42,620 nt of DNA from Chryseobacterium polytrichastri (GCF_900142445.1 NZ_FRAV01000043.1:1-42620); one strand, 5' to 3'. Positions 25,437 through 34,866 are shown, numbered from the stretch's first letter. Numbers and translations are program-made. The notes: a model not told the origin generated them from the sequence alone.

Positions 25437-26573
25437 TTAATTTAAGCTTTTTCTGAAATCTGTCGGAGTTGTGCCCGTATGTTTTTTAAAAGAAGTACTA
25501 AACGATGATTTGGAATTGAAACCAACCTGATAAAGAATTTCTAAAATAGTCAGTTCTTTTTGCAAAGGATTTTTCAATATTTCTTTAGCTTTTTCGATTC
25601 GATATTCATTAATGAAATCAAAAAAGTGCTTATTCATATATAGATTAATCAATGCCGATAAATCTTTGACGGGCATATTTAGTTGTTCTGCCAAATCCTG
25701 AATCGTTAATGAAGAATTTAAATAAGGTTCATTTTTAATCATCAATTCTTTCAAAGCTAGGATTTGCTTATTTTTTTCATCATCAATTATGGGAGAAGAT
25801 TTTTGTTTTGGAATTAGATCTACGATAGGTTTCAATTGAGAATTCACTCCTCTGAAAAATTCAGGATTATTTAATGCGACAAATAGGTACCAACAGGTAC
25901 AAAAGAGAAAAGCAAATCCGTCAAGAGTAACAATCCATTGCCTGAGTTCTCCCCAGCCAAAGATCAAACTAACCAGCCATCTTATAAGCACTAAAAAATG
26001 TAAGACATAATATAGAATTGTTATTTTGTAAAGTGCATTTAAGATAGAAATATTTGGATTTGTATAATTCTCGAGATAGACGGTTTTAGACTTTCTAATA
26101 ACCAGAAACGAAGCAATAAAATAAATTTGAAATAGAAATTCGAAAAGGAAATAAAAAAAATGCATGATAGGCGTTTGATTCATCGTATTTATGAAACTCA
26201 CTTTCGTAGCTCTATCTTCAAAATATATCCCAGACATCATATACAAATTGAAAGCAACAAACGGAATGGTATGCAATAAATGTTTCGGTTTTAATCGGAA
26301 TTTGGAAAAACAAACGGACAATACATAAAGATAAAACGATGCCGGAACCAAATAGTTAATACTCCAACGAAAAGCCTCGAGGTTAATGAAATTAACAGGG
26401 AAATCACGCATCAAAAATTTACAAGCATCCACAGCATTTGTAAAAAGAAAAAAGGCAAGAAGCCAATTTGCAAGTTTGTGCTTAGTTTTTACAGTCAATA
26501 AAAATAAGGCAAGAAACAGCACCAAAAATATTCCTATCAATGCTGTTATTTCCAAAAAGCTGTATTTGTCCAT
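25437..26573 (-). CDS. Membrane-anchored AraC-family transcriptional regulator
   Basis: This 378-residue protein joins a seven-helix membrane domain (about residues 8-230) to a C-terminal AraC/XylS double helix-turn-helix (about 275-378), with the diagnostic LTILEILYQVGFNSKSSFST and FKKHTGTTPTDFRK. This 7TM-AraC layout is widespread in Bacteroidota and is thought to sense a membrane or periplasmic signal directly. It lies upstream of the two serine hydrolases on the same strand and may control them. It is full length, with no sign of decay. Confidence 0.9.
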   Translation of the reverse strand: MDKYSFLEITALIGIFLVLFLALFLLTVKTKHKLANWLLAFFLFTNAVDACKFLMRDFPVNFINLEAFRWSINYLVPASFYLYVLSVCFSKFRLKPKHLLHTIPFVAFNLYMMSGIYFEDRATKVSFINTMNQTPIMHFFYFLFEFLFQIYFIASFLVIRKSKTVYLENYTNPNISILNALYKITILYYVLHFLVLIRWLVSLIFGWGELRQWIVTLDGFAFLFCTCWYLFVALNNPEFFRGVNSQLKPIVDLIPKQKSSPIIDDEKNKQILALKELMIKNEPYLNSSLTIQDLAEQLNMPVKDLSALINLYMNKHFFDFINEYRIEKAKEILKNPLQKELTILEILYQVGFNSKSSFSTSFKKHTGTTPTDFRKSLN

Positions 26574-26739
26574 GGTCTTTTAACGTGGGTGCAATTTAAT
26601 ATTTAAATAGGAAAACTTAAAGACGTATAGATGGTTTTATCCTTCTGCTTTATTAAATGTTAAAAATATTCCGCCCAAATTCTAAAAGAAGTATTGTTGT
26701 AAATGACAACTCTTTCGTTTTGAATACTTATTTTTAAGC

Positions 26740-27366
26740 CTACAAGGGTTTTTTATAATTCTGTATTGCCCAAATCAGTAATGCATTTTTTTCTTTTGGA
26801 ATACCCAATTTTTCTATAATTCTGGTACGGTGTCCTTCTACTGTTTTTTCGGACAGGAACAGAAGTTCTGCAATTTGCTTACTTGTTTTTTGAGCAGCTA
26901 TTAATTCTATTATTTTTCTTTCAGAAAGTGTTAATAGGTTGAGTTTGCCGAGGTTATCTGTGTGTTCTATCGTGTAATTTTGAAGTAAAGCTCCGGAATA
27001 ATATTTCTTTCCTAAAGCAATTTCGTTCATACATTTTTCTAAATCAGGAGTCGCTTTTTCTTTTAAAATATAACCATCTACTTCAAATTCTTTTGCTTTG
27101 TTCAGAACTCCAATCTCATTGTGCATGGTAAGGATGATAACTTTAGTACGCCATTTATTTTCCATTACATTTTTTGCCACTTCCAATCCGTCCAATCCCG
27201 GCATATTTAAATCTAAAATAGCAACATCCGGCAAATAAATCTGAATGTAATTAAGTGCTGCAGTTCCATTAGAGCAAGCACTCACTACGTTATATCCCAA
27301 ATTGGTAAGGTAAGCAACGGTTCCATTCAGGGTTAAAGGATGATCGTCTGCAACTAGAATTTTCAT
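26740..27366 (-). CDS. NarL/FixJ-type response regulator
   Basis: This 208-residue protein has a receiver domain (D7, D8, phospho-acceptor D52 in VAILDLNMPG, and K in DGYILKE) and a LuxR-type HTH at about 143-205 (LTLSERKIIELIAAQKTSKQ then LFLSEKTVEGHRTRIIEKLG). It begins 4 bp after the stop of the kinase fragment ending at 27371, so the two share a transcript. Its partner kinase is broken by a repeat frameshift at 28005-28067, so the regulator may be unphosphorylated and poorly expressed in this phase state. Confidence 0.92.
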   Translation of the reverse strand: MKILVADDHPLTLNGTVAYLTNLGYNVVSACSNGTAALNYIQIYLPDVAILDLNMPGLDGLEVAKNVMENKWRTKVIILTMHNEIGVLNKAKEFEVDGYILKEKATPDLEKCMNEIALGKKYYSGALLQNYTIEHTDNLGKLNLLTLSERKIIELIAAQKTSKQIAELLFLSEKTVEGHRTRIIEKLGIPKEKNALLIWAIQNYKKPL

Positions 27367-27370
27367 TGTA

Positions 27371-29408
27371 TTATTTTTTTATTTGAACCACTATTTTTGT
27401 GCCTTTATCAGTTGACGTGATATGAGCTTGCCCACCAATTGCTTTGCTTCTTTCTATCATATTGTGTAAACCAAAAGAATCCTTTTTTTCCAGAGTTTCC
27501 TTTACATTAAAACCTTTTCCATTATCAATAATTTCTAAAATAACGATGTCTTTGTTTTCAGTTAAAATTACTTTTGCCGCGATAGCATCTGCGTATTTTA
27601 TAATATTTGAAACAGCTTCCTGCACAATTCTATAGATTTGTAATTCTTTTTCAGTCGTAAGACCATCTTGATAATTGATTTCGGATGAGATCATAAAAAG
27701 ATGGGTATTCTGGATACGTTCTATGAATTGTTCTAAACTGGCTTCGAGTCCTATTTTTTCAAAAAGAACGGGATGTAAATTTCTGCTGATTGCTCTGATG
27801 TCATTAATAATGCTATCTACTTTTTCGTTTAATTGAAGTTGGCTTACCTCAAATGAATGCTTAAGCGACAATAGTTCATGGCTCACGCTATCATGGAGAT
27901 CAGATGCAATTCTTTTACGTTCTTCCTCGGTTTTATCCAGAAGGTTTTTAGTAAATTGTAATGATCGTTCTTTTTCTAAAGATAATTTCTTTTGTTTTTG
28001 TTTTAAATAATAAATAATAAATAATAAATAATAAATAATAAATAATAAATAATAAATAATAAATAATAATTGCTAATAACAATGCAATAAAAACGAGTAT
28101 TAAAGCCATGATAACAGCATTCTTATTGATAATAGTTTCTTGTTGGAGGTTAATTTCCTGCTCTTTTTCTTTAGTTTCATATTTTGCAGCGAGCTCTAAA
28201 TTGATCAGCTTACTTTTTGCGCTCGATAAGCTGTCCTTTGTACGGTAAACTTCATTATTATAAAAAACAACTTTGTCCAGATCTCTGCTTTGAATAGCTT
28301 TTTCTAATAAAACATCGTAAAATAGGTTGGCTCTTTCGTAGTTTTTATGTTCAAGCAAATTGGGCAGTGAATTTTCTATATATTTTGTGTTACAGGTTTT
28401 TACATCTTTATTGATTTGATAGAGAGCTAATGTCGCCTGGTAATCCTTTTGCCAATTCTGAGAGGTGTTTTTTTCTGCAACAGGCTTTATTCTGTCTAAA
28501 ACTGTTTTGGCATCGTTTAATTTATTTTCTTCAATTAAAGCTTCTATTTCGTAATCAGAAATACAAAGCAGAAGTACATCATTATCATATTTGCTGGCTA
28601 TGTATTCTTTGTAAGTTTTGTGGATGTATTTATTTTTCAACTGATGCTTATTAAAAAAGCCATAAACAGAGCATTTGTTATATTTGCCCATAAAATAATC
28701 ATAAGTGTTCCTGATTCCTTTGGATATCTTTATCACTTCATCCGCACTTGCGACTGCCTTCTGAAAAGAACCATTTGCTTTGTAAATATTAATGTAATTT
28801 GATTCTACAGAAGCTATACTTTCCTGGTCTCTGATTCTTATGGAGTAGCTTCTTGATTTTTCATTCGCTTCTATGCTGTTTTTTAAATCCCCTAAAACAA
28901 AATAAGTATATGATAAATCATAATAAGCACGGGCTATTTTGTAACAACTTCTGTAGTCATTTGGCTCTAAGTCTGTAATTTTTAAAAAGTAATCCTTAGC
29001 CTTGTTTAGATGGTCTCTGTCAAATTCTAAATTGCCATAATAACTATCAATGTAAATTGTTTTTATGGGTGGCAATTCACTCCTATACCTTTCGTCAAAT
29101 TCTTTTACAACTTTGGTAAGACGAGCATCAAAATCATAAAAATAAACAAATTTGGTAGTCACTAGATCTAGAATTTTGGAAGCGTTCGGATAATCACTTT
29201 TAGCAATTTTACTTTGATAGTAGTCCAAAGAAACTTTCAGGTAACGTTCTTTATCTGTGTTATAGTTTTCATTTTTTCTTAACCAAACTTTTGTAGGCTC
29301 TTCTTTTGACGGAGTTACTTTTTCAAAATAAAAAATTTCCTTTTTTTCTCTACAGGATAATGTGAAAAAAGCAATGAATAAGAATATGATTTTCTTAATC
29401 GTAGGCAT
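27371..29408 (-). CDS. TPR-containing sensor histidine kinase, frameshifted by a heptanucleotide repeat (phase OFF)
   Basis: From the ATG at 29408 translation gives a lipoprotein or signal peptide (FFTLSC), TPR repeats (about 60-330), a coiled segment and a membrane helix, then stops at 27948 after 486 residues. The helix is encoded by nine AAATAAT units (plus-strand reading) and runs out of frame into KTKTKEIIFRKR and a stop. The other frame, open past the repeat, continues as KQKQKKLSLEKERSLQFTKN, the HisKA_3 H-box RIASDLHDSVSHELLSLKH, the ATPase N-box EAVSNIIKYADA and G1 box DNGKGFN, to 27371. The whole span is 2038 nt; removing one 7-nt unit gives 2031, or 676 residues in a single frame. 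Three units (21 nt) encode IIYYLLF with no stop in any phase, so copy number can vary freely. An assembly error is possible but would have to fall exactly in this repeat. Confidence 0.88.
28005..28067. repeat. Nine tandem copies of AAATAAT inside the kinase gene
   Basis: Sixty-three bases are nine perfect copies of AAATAAT (ATTATTT in the coding sense). Because 7 is not a multiple of 3, each unit gained or lost shifts the reading frame. Nine copies stop translation early; eight or eleven would join the two halves. Confidence 0.97.
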
Positions 29409-29540
29409 ACCTATATTTTTCTACAAATGTATCAATTTCTAATATTGAAAATTATACAATCTTCAATTCAGGGGTTTACCCTTGTATGAATCTCCGGAAG
29501 AATAATACAATTTTGTGACTTAATTAATAAAATTATTATT

Positions 29541-30581
29541 ATGAAAAGTAAAATACTTTTTACGCCATTCAAACTAAATTTTCAAAAAATTTGGGTTGCC
29601 TGTTTTCTTTTAATTTTCCAAGTTGGATTTTCCCAGCAAGGTTCGGCGCTAGATTTTGACGGCGTAAATGATTATGTAAGCTGTGGTAACATTTTGCCTT
29701 TATCTTACATGAAAGAAGCGTGGATTTATGTGAAAAGTTTAAACAGCCAAAATAATATTATTTCTGGAGGTGATTCAGATGGGCTGCACGCTTTCTGGAT
29801 ACCCAATAGTTCAGGTAAACTTTCTGCGGGGCATAACGGTGATTGGTATGCTGTAGAAGACAGTGTTCCATTTTCTATTAATACTTGGCATCACGTTGCA
29901 GTAACTTATGATGCTGCTACTACTACACTGAAATTATACAAAGATGGACAATTGAGATCTACTAATACTGATGTTGATCCAGTAGATGGGGGAAACATGG
30001 TTAGGTTAGGCGCTTTTAATGATGGGGCAAATAGTTTTACAGGAACTGTAGATGAAGTAAGAATCTGGAATAGAGCTTTGTCTCCCGGTGAAATAACAAA
30101 CCATATGAATTGTGAGCTGTCAGGTCCACAAACAGGATTAATTGCGTATTATAAATTTAATCAGGGCATCGCTAATGGTAATAATGCTTCCGTAACAACC
30201 TTGCTAGACAGCAGTGGAAATAATTACCATGGAACTCTTAATGGTTTTGCTTTAAACGGAAACTCCTCTAACTGGTTGGGTAATAGTGTTATAAATACCG
30301 GAACTATTTGTTCTGGTTATTTAAATGTGTCAAATGTATCCTCAATAGAAAAAACGAATTTTAAATTCTTTCCTAACCCTGCTACAAACAAGTTGTTCCT
30401 GATATCAAAACAGCCAATTTTAAATGTTGAAGTGATTAACTTTCTAGGACAAACTGTTATAAAACAAAAAACAAACAGCGTTGAAGCAGAAATTAATTTG
30501 TCATCCCTTACTCCAGCCTCTTATTTGATTAGAGTAAAAACTGAACAAGGTCTTGAGACCATAAAAGTCATTAAAAAATAA
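29541..30581 (+). CDS. Secreted LamG-domain protein with T9SS sorting tail
   Basis: This is a 346-residue protein with a signal peptide of about 32 residues (ending GFSQQ). It contains a LamG/concanavalin-like domain at about 35-190, shown by SALDFDGVNDYVSCG, WHHVAVTYDAATTTLKLYKD and TGTVDEVRIWNRALSPGEI. A type A T9SS C-terminal domain at 274-346 starts FKFFPNPATNKLFLIS and ends SYLIRVKTEQGLETIKVIKK. It should be secreted across the outer membrane and anchored or released by PorU. Its ligand is probably a glycan or protein, not known. The gene is divergent from the phase-variable kinase, 132 bp apart. Confidence 0.9.
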   Translation: MKSKILFTPFKLNFQKIWVACFLLIFQVGFSQQGSALDFDGVNDYVSCGNILPLSYMKEAWIYVKSLNSQNNIISGGDSDGLHAFWIPNSSGKLSAGHNGDWYAVEDSVPFSINTWHHVAVTYDAATTTLKLYKDGQLRSTNTDVDPVDGGNMVRLGAFNDGANSFTGTVDEVRIWNRALSPGEITNHMNCELSGPQTGLIAYYKFNQGIANGNNASVTTLLDSSGNNYHGTLNGFALNGNSSNWLGNSVINTGTICSGYLNVSNVSSIEKTNFKFFPNPATNKLFLISKQPILNVEVINFLGQTVIKQKTNSVEAEINLSSLTPASYLIRVKTEQGLETIKVIKK

Positions 30582-30679
30582 AGAATTCAAAACCAGAATA
30601 GGCTGGTCAAATATTTTAAGCTAATCTATATTTTGGTATTTTAAGAACTGGAAATTTATTAAAAGTATCTTAAGAAAAA

Positions 30680-30709
30680 TGGCGCTAACTGTTTTAGTTG
30701 GCGTCTTTT
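30680..30709 (+). terminator. Terminator after the LamG gene
   Basis: A 9-bp stem with one G-T pair and one mismatch, GCGCTAACT/AGTTGGCGT around TTTT, is followed by CTTTT about 100 bp past the stop. It also forms the left edge of dispersed repeat copy 4. Confidence 0.6.
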
Positions 30710-30780
30710 GGTGAACTTGACAGTATTATCTTCGAACCAATTTCTAGAAGATCTTGATAGAATTATAAAGTTATTTAATG
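30705..30780 (+). repeat. Dispersed repeat, copy 4 (diverged)
   Basis: In the same phase as the other copies it reads VNLTVLSSNQFLEDLDRIIK. Compare VTLTSVSSNTFIDDLIRL at 35020. It sits directly after a hairpin, as copy 1 does. Confidence 0.45.
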
Positions 30781-31217
30781 AATAGCTCAATTTTGAACTC
30801 AAACAATAATTATATCTTTAACTCATTACTAGAAATCCAAAAAATAAAATTAAAAGAATTATTGGGAGATGTTTTAATAAAAAAGATAACTTGCTTTTTC
30901 TGATAGATAAACTCCTTAGTCAACAAACAAAGTATTCTTACACAATTACAATACAAGCGATAGTAATTTTTGTCTCAATTGTTACAGGTGCTTTTTTATC
31001 CAAATTTTTAGATTTTGCAAAAGATATGCAGGATTTTAAAGAGGGGGCTCGAAGCCTTTTGATAGCTTTATTTATGATTGCATATATGGTGATTATGGCT
31101 GATATATTTATTATAAAAGATTTTGTTCAACAGTACATAAGAAATAAAAACAGGTTGATAAGAACGTTACACAATATTTATTTGGATGAATATATGAATA
31201 GTTATAATAATTTATGA
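30778..31217 (+). CDS. Small two-helix membrane protein, apparently in two frames
   Basis: The frame 30891-31217 (108 residues from TTG, or less) encodes two membrane helices, TITIQAIVIFVSIVTGAFLS and LLIALFMIAYMVIMADIFII, with a basic C-terminus. It lacks a good start. A second frame starting at the ATG at 30778 reads MNSSILNSNNNYIFNSLLEI ... LLGDVLIKK and stops at 30903. The overlap contains ATA AAA AAG, i.e. the heptamer A AAA AAG, and a -1 shift there joins the halves into about 146 residues. It could be a programmed frameshift, a homopolymer indel mutation or a sequencing error. I do not recognise the family. Confidence 0.45.
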
Positions 31218-31344
31218 ATCTAAATAATTATAACTATTCATATATATATATATCAGCAATGCGTTGCAAAAATTTTAAATGTATCTGAATTTTAAATTAA
31301 AATTTACCTAATTCATAAAAATACTTTCAGCATCGAAATACTTT

Positions 31345-31623
31345 TTACTCAGTATCTTCAATTTTTTCCAATGATTGTGGTCCTAATATATAAGAAATCT
31401 TCTTAGATATTTTATCTATTAATACAAAATATGATTGTGTACTATATTGATTATTTTCGTCAGCGACTGCGTCATAGTTTAGAAAATAATAATCTTTAGG
31501 TTTTTCATTAGAAATTACATGATTTTCTCTAACTCCTACATATCTAACGCTATTTTTAACAAAATTTGTATCTGAATCTAAAAGATAATTTTCAACTTGT
31601 TCTATAAGTGCTTGTTCTTTCAT
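31345..31623 (-). CDS. Candidate immunity protein, paralogue 2
   Basis: This is a 92-residue acidic protein without a signal. It is clearly related to the next gene upstream: MKEQALIEQVENYLLDSDTN against MNEQSLIEKVIDYLKDNDIS, and SYFVLIDKISKKISYILGPQ against SFIFIDIISNKIELLLTPQY. It lies 194 bp after the first copy. Duplicate immunity genes behind a toxin are common in polymorphic toxin loci. The family name is unknown to me. Confidence 0.6.
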   Translation of the reverse strand: MKEQALIEQVENYLLDSDTNFVKNSVRYVGVRENHVISNEKPKDYYFLNYDAVADENNQYSTQSYFVLIDKISKKISYILGPQSLEKIEDTE

Positions 31624-31817
31624 TTTTAATATTTCTAATTTGAGAAATAAATTTTATAATCTTTTTTCTACATCAGCAATCAGCTAGGGGAATTTGGGAG
31701 TTCAAGAAATTCAAATTACCATTTGTTTATAAAAATATTCTCAGTAATAACAAACATATTATTGCTATAAAATCTAAAACTATTTCTTATATGATTAGGA
31801 AATGTTTTAGACTATGA

Positions 31818-32075
31818 TTACCCTATCTCTCTCATATACTGAGGAGTCAATAAAAGTTCAATTTTATTACTAATTATATCAATAAAAATAAATGATGTTT
31901 GTGTATAACCTGTTTCGGTCGGAATACAAAAACCAACAAAATGCATGTCTTTTGTTTTTTCTTTTATCATTACATTCTTTTTGATACCACAATATTCTAC
32001 TGTGTTTTCTTGAAAAGAGATATCATTGTCTTTTAAGTAATCTATTACTTTTTCTATTAAAGATTGTTCGTTCAT
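31818..32075 (-). CDS. Candidate immunity protein, paralogue 1, coupled to the toxin gene
   Basis: This is an 85-residue cytoplasmic protein. Its ATG overlaps the TGA of the metallopeptidase gene by four bases (ATGA at 32075-32072), so both are translated together, as is typical for a toxin and its immunity partner. The sequence is short and mixed alpha/beta, with a conserved (V/I)(E/R)Y(C/V)G(I/V)(K/R) core shared with the paralogue at 31345. No catalytic motif is visible. The immunity role is inferred from position and size. Confidence 0.65.
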   Translation of the reverse strand: MNEQSLIEKVIDYLKDNDISFQENTVEYCGIKKNVMIKEKTKDMHFVGFCIPTETGYTQTSFIFIDIISNKIELLLTPQYMREIG

Positions 32076-34225
32076 AATTTTTTTACTTCTGGAATTGGGT
32101 GTTTCATATTTAATTTTTTTAATGCTAGTTCTAGTCTTGCTGCTAAAACGTCAAAATACCAATAGGCATGATATTTTTCTTCATCAGTTAAAGTTAATTT
32201 TCTCTTATTTTTATGAAATAGATCATATACAAATTTTTCTCTCTCATATTCACGAATTTGATTTAAAATGGTAAAGTCCGTATTTTCAACGTGTCCATTT
32301 TTAACATATTCATCAAATCCAATTAAATGCATTTCTTCTGCATGATAAGATTCATGAGTTATAAAATACTCTGTTACATTATCAACGTATTTTACAGTAT
32401 TAGTGTTCGGGTCAAAAGCAGCCAATACAGTAGGATTATCAAAGCTTTCAACTCTTTCAAGCTTAGTCCCGAATTTCTTCTTTAAAATTTTAGCCCAATC
32501 TTCTATCTCGGTCTCAGATAAAATTTTGCCTCCATACTGACCAATTCCTTCAATATGACTATTTTCAAAAATTTCATCAAGGCTCTTGCCTTTTTTTAAT
32601 CCAGAAAATAGTTCCTCCACCCATTTTATAAAAGATTTGAATCCTTTTGCACATGCCTTTCCAAATCTAATAATAAATCGTGAAAGAAACGTTAATAAAT
32701 CTGTAATTCCTAATGTTACAGCAGACATTGCTTCCCTTGTAATTACTTTTAACAGACTTGCAGCTTTTTGTACGTAAGTAGTTCCTTTTATGATGTTACC
32801 TGCACCTTCCGTAAAAATCAGAAGTAAAATATTGATAATAAACTCAAAAGCAATAACTCCTGAATAATATGCAACTGTATAACGAGATGTTTTATCCCAA
32901 TACTGTTTTAGCATGTTAAACATCCTTTCAAAGTCAGACTTAGAGATACCTCCACTTGAACTGAATAGATTTTTAACTCCTTTCAAAAATATAGGACCAT
33001 TTTCAAGAATCCAGTCTAATACATCTTCTGCTTTCTCCAGCAAATCCCTCCTGTTTTTGTACTGCTCATAAGAAAAAGTTGTTGTTGGTTGGAAAAGAAA
33101 CTGTAAGATATATAAAATACATTGTAAAAGCCCAACGATGCCACTGTTAATGCCACAGTAAAACGCATTTGCTATTTTAAGAACTTCAACTCCTTTTTTT
33201 GCCAATTCTACCAATTCTTCTTTAATATCACCAAGAAAATTCTTAATAGTATTAATGATACTGCTAATTTTATCTACAAGTCCTTTGAAAGCATCAGGAA
33301 GATGTTCAATAGAAGCGTCTTTAACCTTACTTGCTGCCTGTTTTACTAATTCCCAAACTTGGGCAAAGGCAACTTGTGTTCCTTGAACAAAAGGATTATT
33401 TCCTAAACTTTCAAAGAATTGAGATGCCTTATTCATGTTGATCGGTATAGGAATTACGCCAACACCAATTACAAGAGGAACTAAAGGAGTATAATCTTCT
33501 GATTCGGGATTGTAATTCTTCTCTGTAGGCTTTAAACCTTCTAATTGCTCTGCAGACCATCCAAAGGCATCAGCGGGAATCGATATTATATTTCCTATGA
33601 TTTCTTCAAATCTTCTGTCACCAGTATAAAACTGATACTCTCTCATTAATGCATCACGAACAAGTGTTGCATTAATCTTATCCCCATAATAAGTATAAGC
33701 TAACTGTGCCAAGTAAGCAGCTTCATCCTCCATAGAAGTAATGTTCTTAAAGAATTTTCCGCCAATGTTAGAAGGTAATGGCTCAGGAAATCTCTTAAAA
33801 AGCTGGACAAAATAATCTCCCATCTTGGCAATGTAAAAGCCACCTGCAAAGTTGGATTTTTTTGAATCTGGCTTTTCATAAAAAAGGAAAAGACTTTGGG
33901 GCTCCCTTTTGTTTGCATTATAACTTCCCAATACTTGTGAGCCATTTTCACAAGGTAATACCTGAGCTTGATACTCATATCCTTTCACTCCTTTGTCATT
34001 TACATCTGTTGATGCAAAAACTGATACTGGGTTATCAGTAAGATAAGAGTATCCTAAAGGAGTATTTCTATAATCGTGAAATGGGCTTCTATAATCAGGA
34101 GAGTTATCTTTGTTGATAATTGTGTTGGTAAAAGCATTGTTTCCTGTAAATCCTTGATTTACCTCTTCCAAAGAGAGTATTTTGAACTGGGATAAATCAC
34201 CAAATTCGCCATCAAATTCTTCCAT
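32072..34225 (-). CDS. Polymorphic-toxin-like protein with zincin metallopeptidase C-terminus
   Basis: This is a 717-residue protein. The C-terminal 150 residues contain the zinc-protease motif H624-E-S-Y-H628 (YFITHESYHAEEMHLIGFDE), followed by REYEREKFVYD with a candidate third ligand Glu. The wording around it (ILSETEIEDWAKILKKKFGT; VLAAFDPNTNTVKYVDNVTE) matches the Tox-MPTase4-type toxin domains of polymorphic toxins as I recall them. The centre has hydrophobic helices (about 360-380, 460-485), and the N-terminal 250 residues are not recognised. No signal peptide, RHS repeat or PAAR domain is present, so the delivery route is unknown (T6SS-like or contractile injection is possible). It is followed immediately by immunity-like genes. 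Confidence 0.75.
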   Translation of the reverse strand: MEEFDGEFGDLSQFKILSLEEVNQGFTGNNAFTNTIINKDNSPDYRSPFHDYRNTPLGYSYLTDNPVSVFASTDVNDKGVKGYEYQAQVLPCENGSQVLGSYNANKREPQSLFLFYEKPDSKKSNFAGGFYIAKMGDYFVQLFKRFPEPLPSNIGGKFFKNITSMEDEAAYLAQLAYTYYGDKINATLVRDALMREYQFYTGDRRFEEIIGNIISIPADAFGWSAEQLEGLKPTEKNYNPESEDYTPLVPLVIGVGVIPIPINMNKASQFFESLGNNPFVQGTQVAFAQVWELVKQAASKVKDASIEHLPDAFKGLVDKISSIINTIKNFLGDIKEELVELAKKGVEVLKIANAFYCGINSGIVGLLQCILYILQFLFQPTTTFSYEQYKNRRDLLEKAEDVLDWILENGPIFLKGVKNLFSSSGGISKSDFERMFNMLKQYWDKTSRYTVAYYSGVIAFEFIINILLLIFTEGAGNIIKGTTYVQKAASLLKVITREAMSAVTLGITDLLTFLSRFIIRFGKACAKGFKSFIKWVEELFSGLKKGKSLDEIFENSHIEGIGQYGGKILSETEIEDWAKILKKKFGTKLERVESFDNPTVLAAFDPNTNTVKYVDNVTEYFITHESYHAEEMHLIGFDEYVKNGHVENTDFTILNQIREYEREKFVYDLFHKNKRKLTLTDEEKYHAYWYFDVLAARLELALKKLNMKHPIPEVKKL

Positions 34226-34557
34226 AAGCTGTGTTTTAGTAATTAATATTTTGTTTAAATGTTTCTAAAGCAAAGCTAAATCTTGACTGCGCCAAAACTT
34301 GACGTGTTTAATAATTCTTTTTTGAAGTATTTTGTAATAATAATTTGAAAAATATTTGCAGAGCGATAAAATATACCGTCTTTTTTCTTCAAATTTTCCC
34401 ATTTGGAAAGACTTGAGGATTGCTAGAGGAAGATAACAGTTGATGTAGATTTTAGGGTGTATTGATACTATGTTGTAAATTCTTTGTTAGCCCTGTGTTT
34501 ATAAGTGTTTGCAGGGATAAAAACAAGCCCCGATCAAAATGCGGTCAAGGCTCAAGA
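34226..34557. other. Promoter region of the toxin gene
   Basis: No gene is seen. A hairpin with nested arms (GTCTTT...AAAGAC and CAAAT...ATTTG, 34378-34412) lies near the middle and may be an RNA structure or operator. Confidence 0.35.
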
Positions 34558-34866
34558 TTAATTGCTTTTGAACGGGTTGTTGCCCTCTCTCATAAATACC
34601 GTATCCATCTTTTGGTATTTGATTGGCTGACCTTTTACACAAGCGGTGTAAATTCCGCTACCAAAACCGTTTTGTGCTCGGATAATGATTACTTCTTTTT
34701 CCTCAACTCCGTTGTCAATTACCACGAACTTTTTTAATCGGTTGTTTTTGATTGGCTCTTTGAAGTCTTTAGGTAAATCACATTCTTTAGCGGTTTCTTT
34801 TGATTTTTCTTCCTGCGCAAAAAATAATACTGGTGTATGTATGATTACTTTGAGAGTAATGGACAT
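34558..34866 (-). CDS. Small hypothetical protein
   Basis: This is a 102-residue protein with a short hydrophobic N-terminus (SITLKVIIHTPVLFFAQEEK) that could be a weak signal peptide. The rest is charged and protein-like (CDLPKDFKEPIKNNRLKKFV, VIDNGVEEKEVIIIRAQNGF). It is reminiscent of short conserved flavobacterial proteins, but I cannot assign a family. It stands alone between the toxin operon and the LodB region. The protein-like codon pattern makes it more likely real than the overlapping plus-strand frames. Confidence 0.55.
   Translation of the reverse strand: MSITLKVIIHTPVLFFAQEEKSKETAKECDLPKDFKEPIKNNRLKKFVVIDNGVEEKEVIIIRAQNGFGSGIYTACVKGQPIKYQKMDTVFMREGNNPFKSN

Noticed and set aside
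27371..27886. A separate 171-residue kinase gene starting at MSHELLSLKH
   Set aside because: The codons directly upstream continue the HisKA_3 H-box (RIASDLHDSV) in the same frame, so this Met is internal to the frameshifted kinase.
28005..28067. Simple low-complexity sequence of no consequence
   Set aside because: The copies are perfect, lie within a gene, and shift the frame between two recognisable kinase halves.
31230..31250. TA dinucleotide run as a second contingency repeat
   Set aside because: It is short and outside any supported gene or promoter element.
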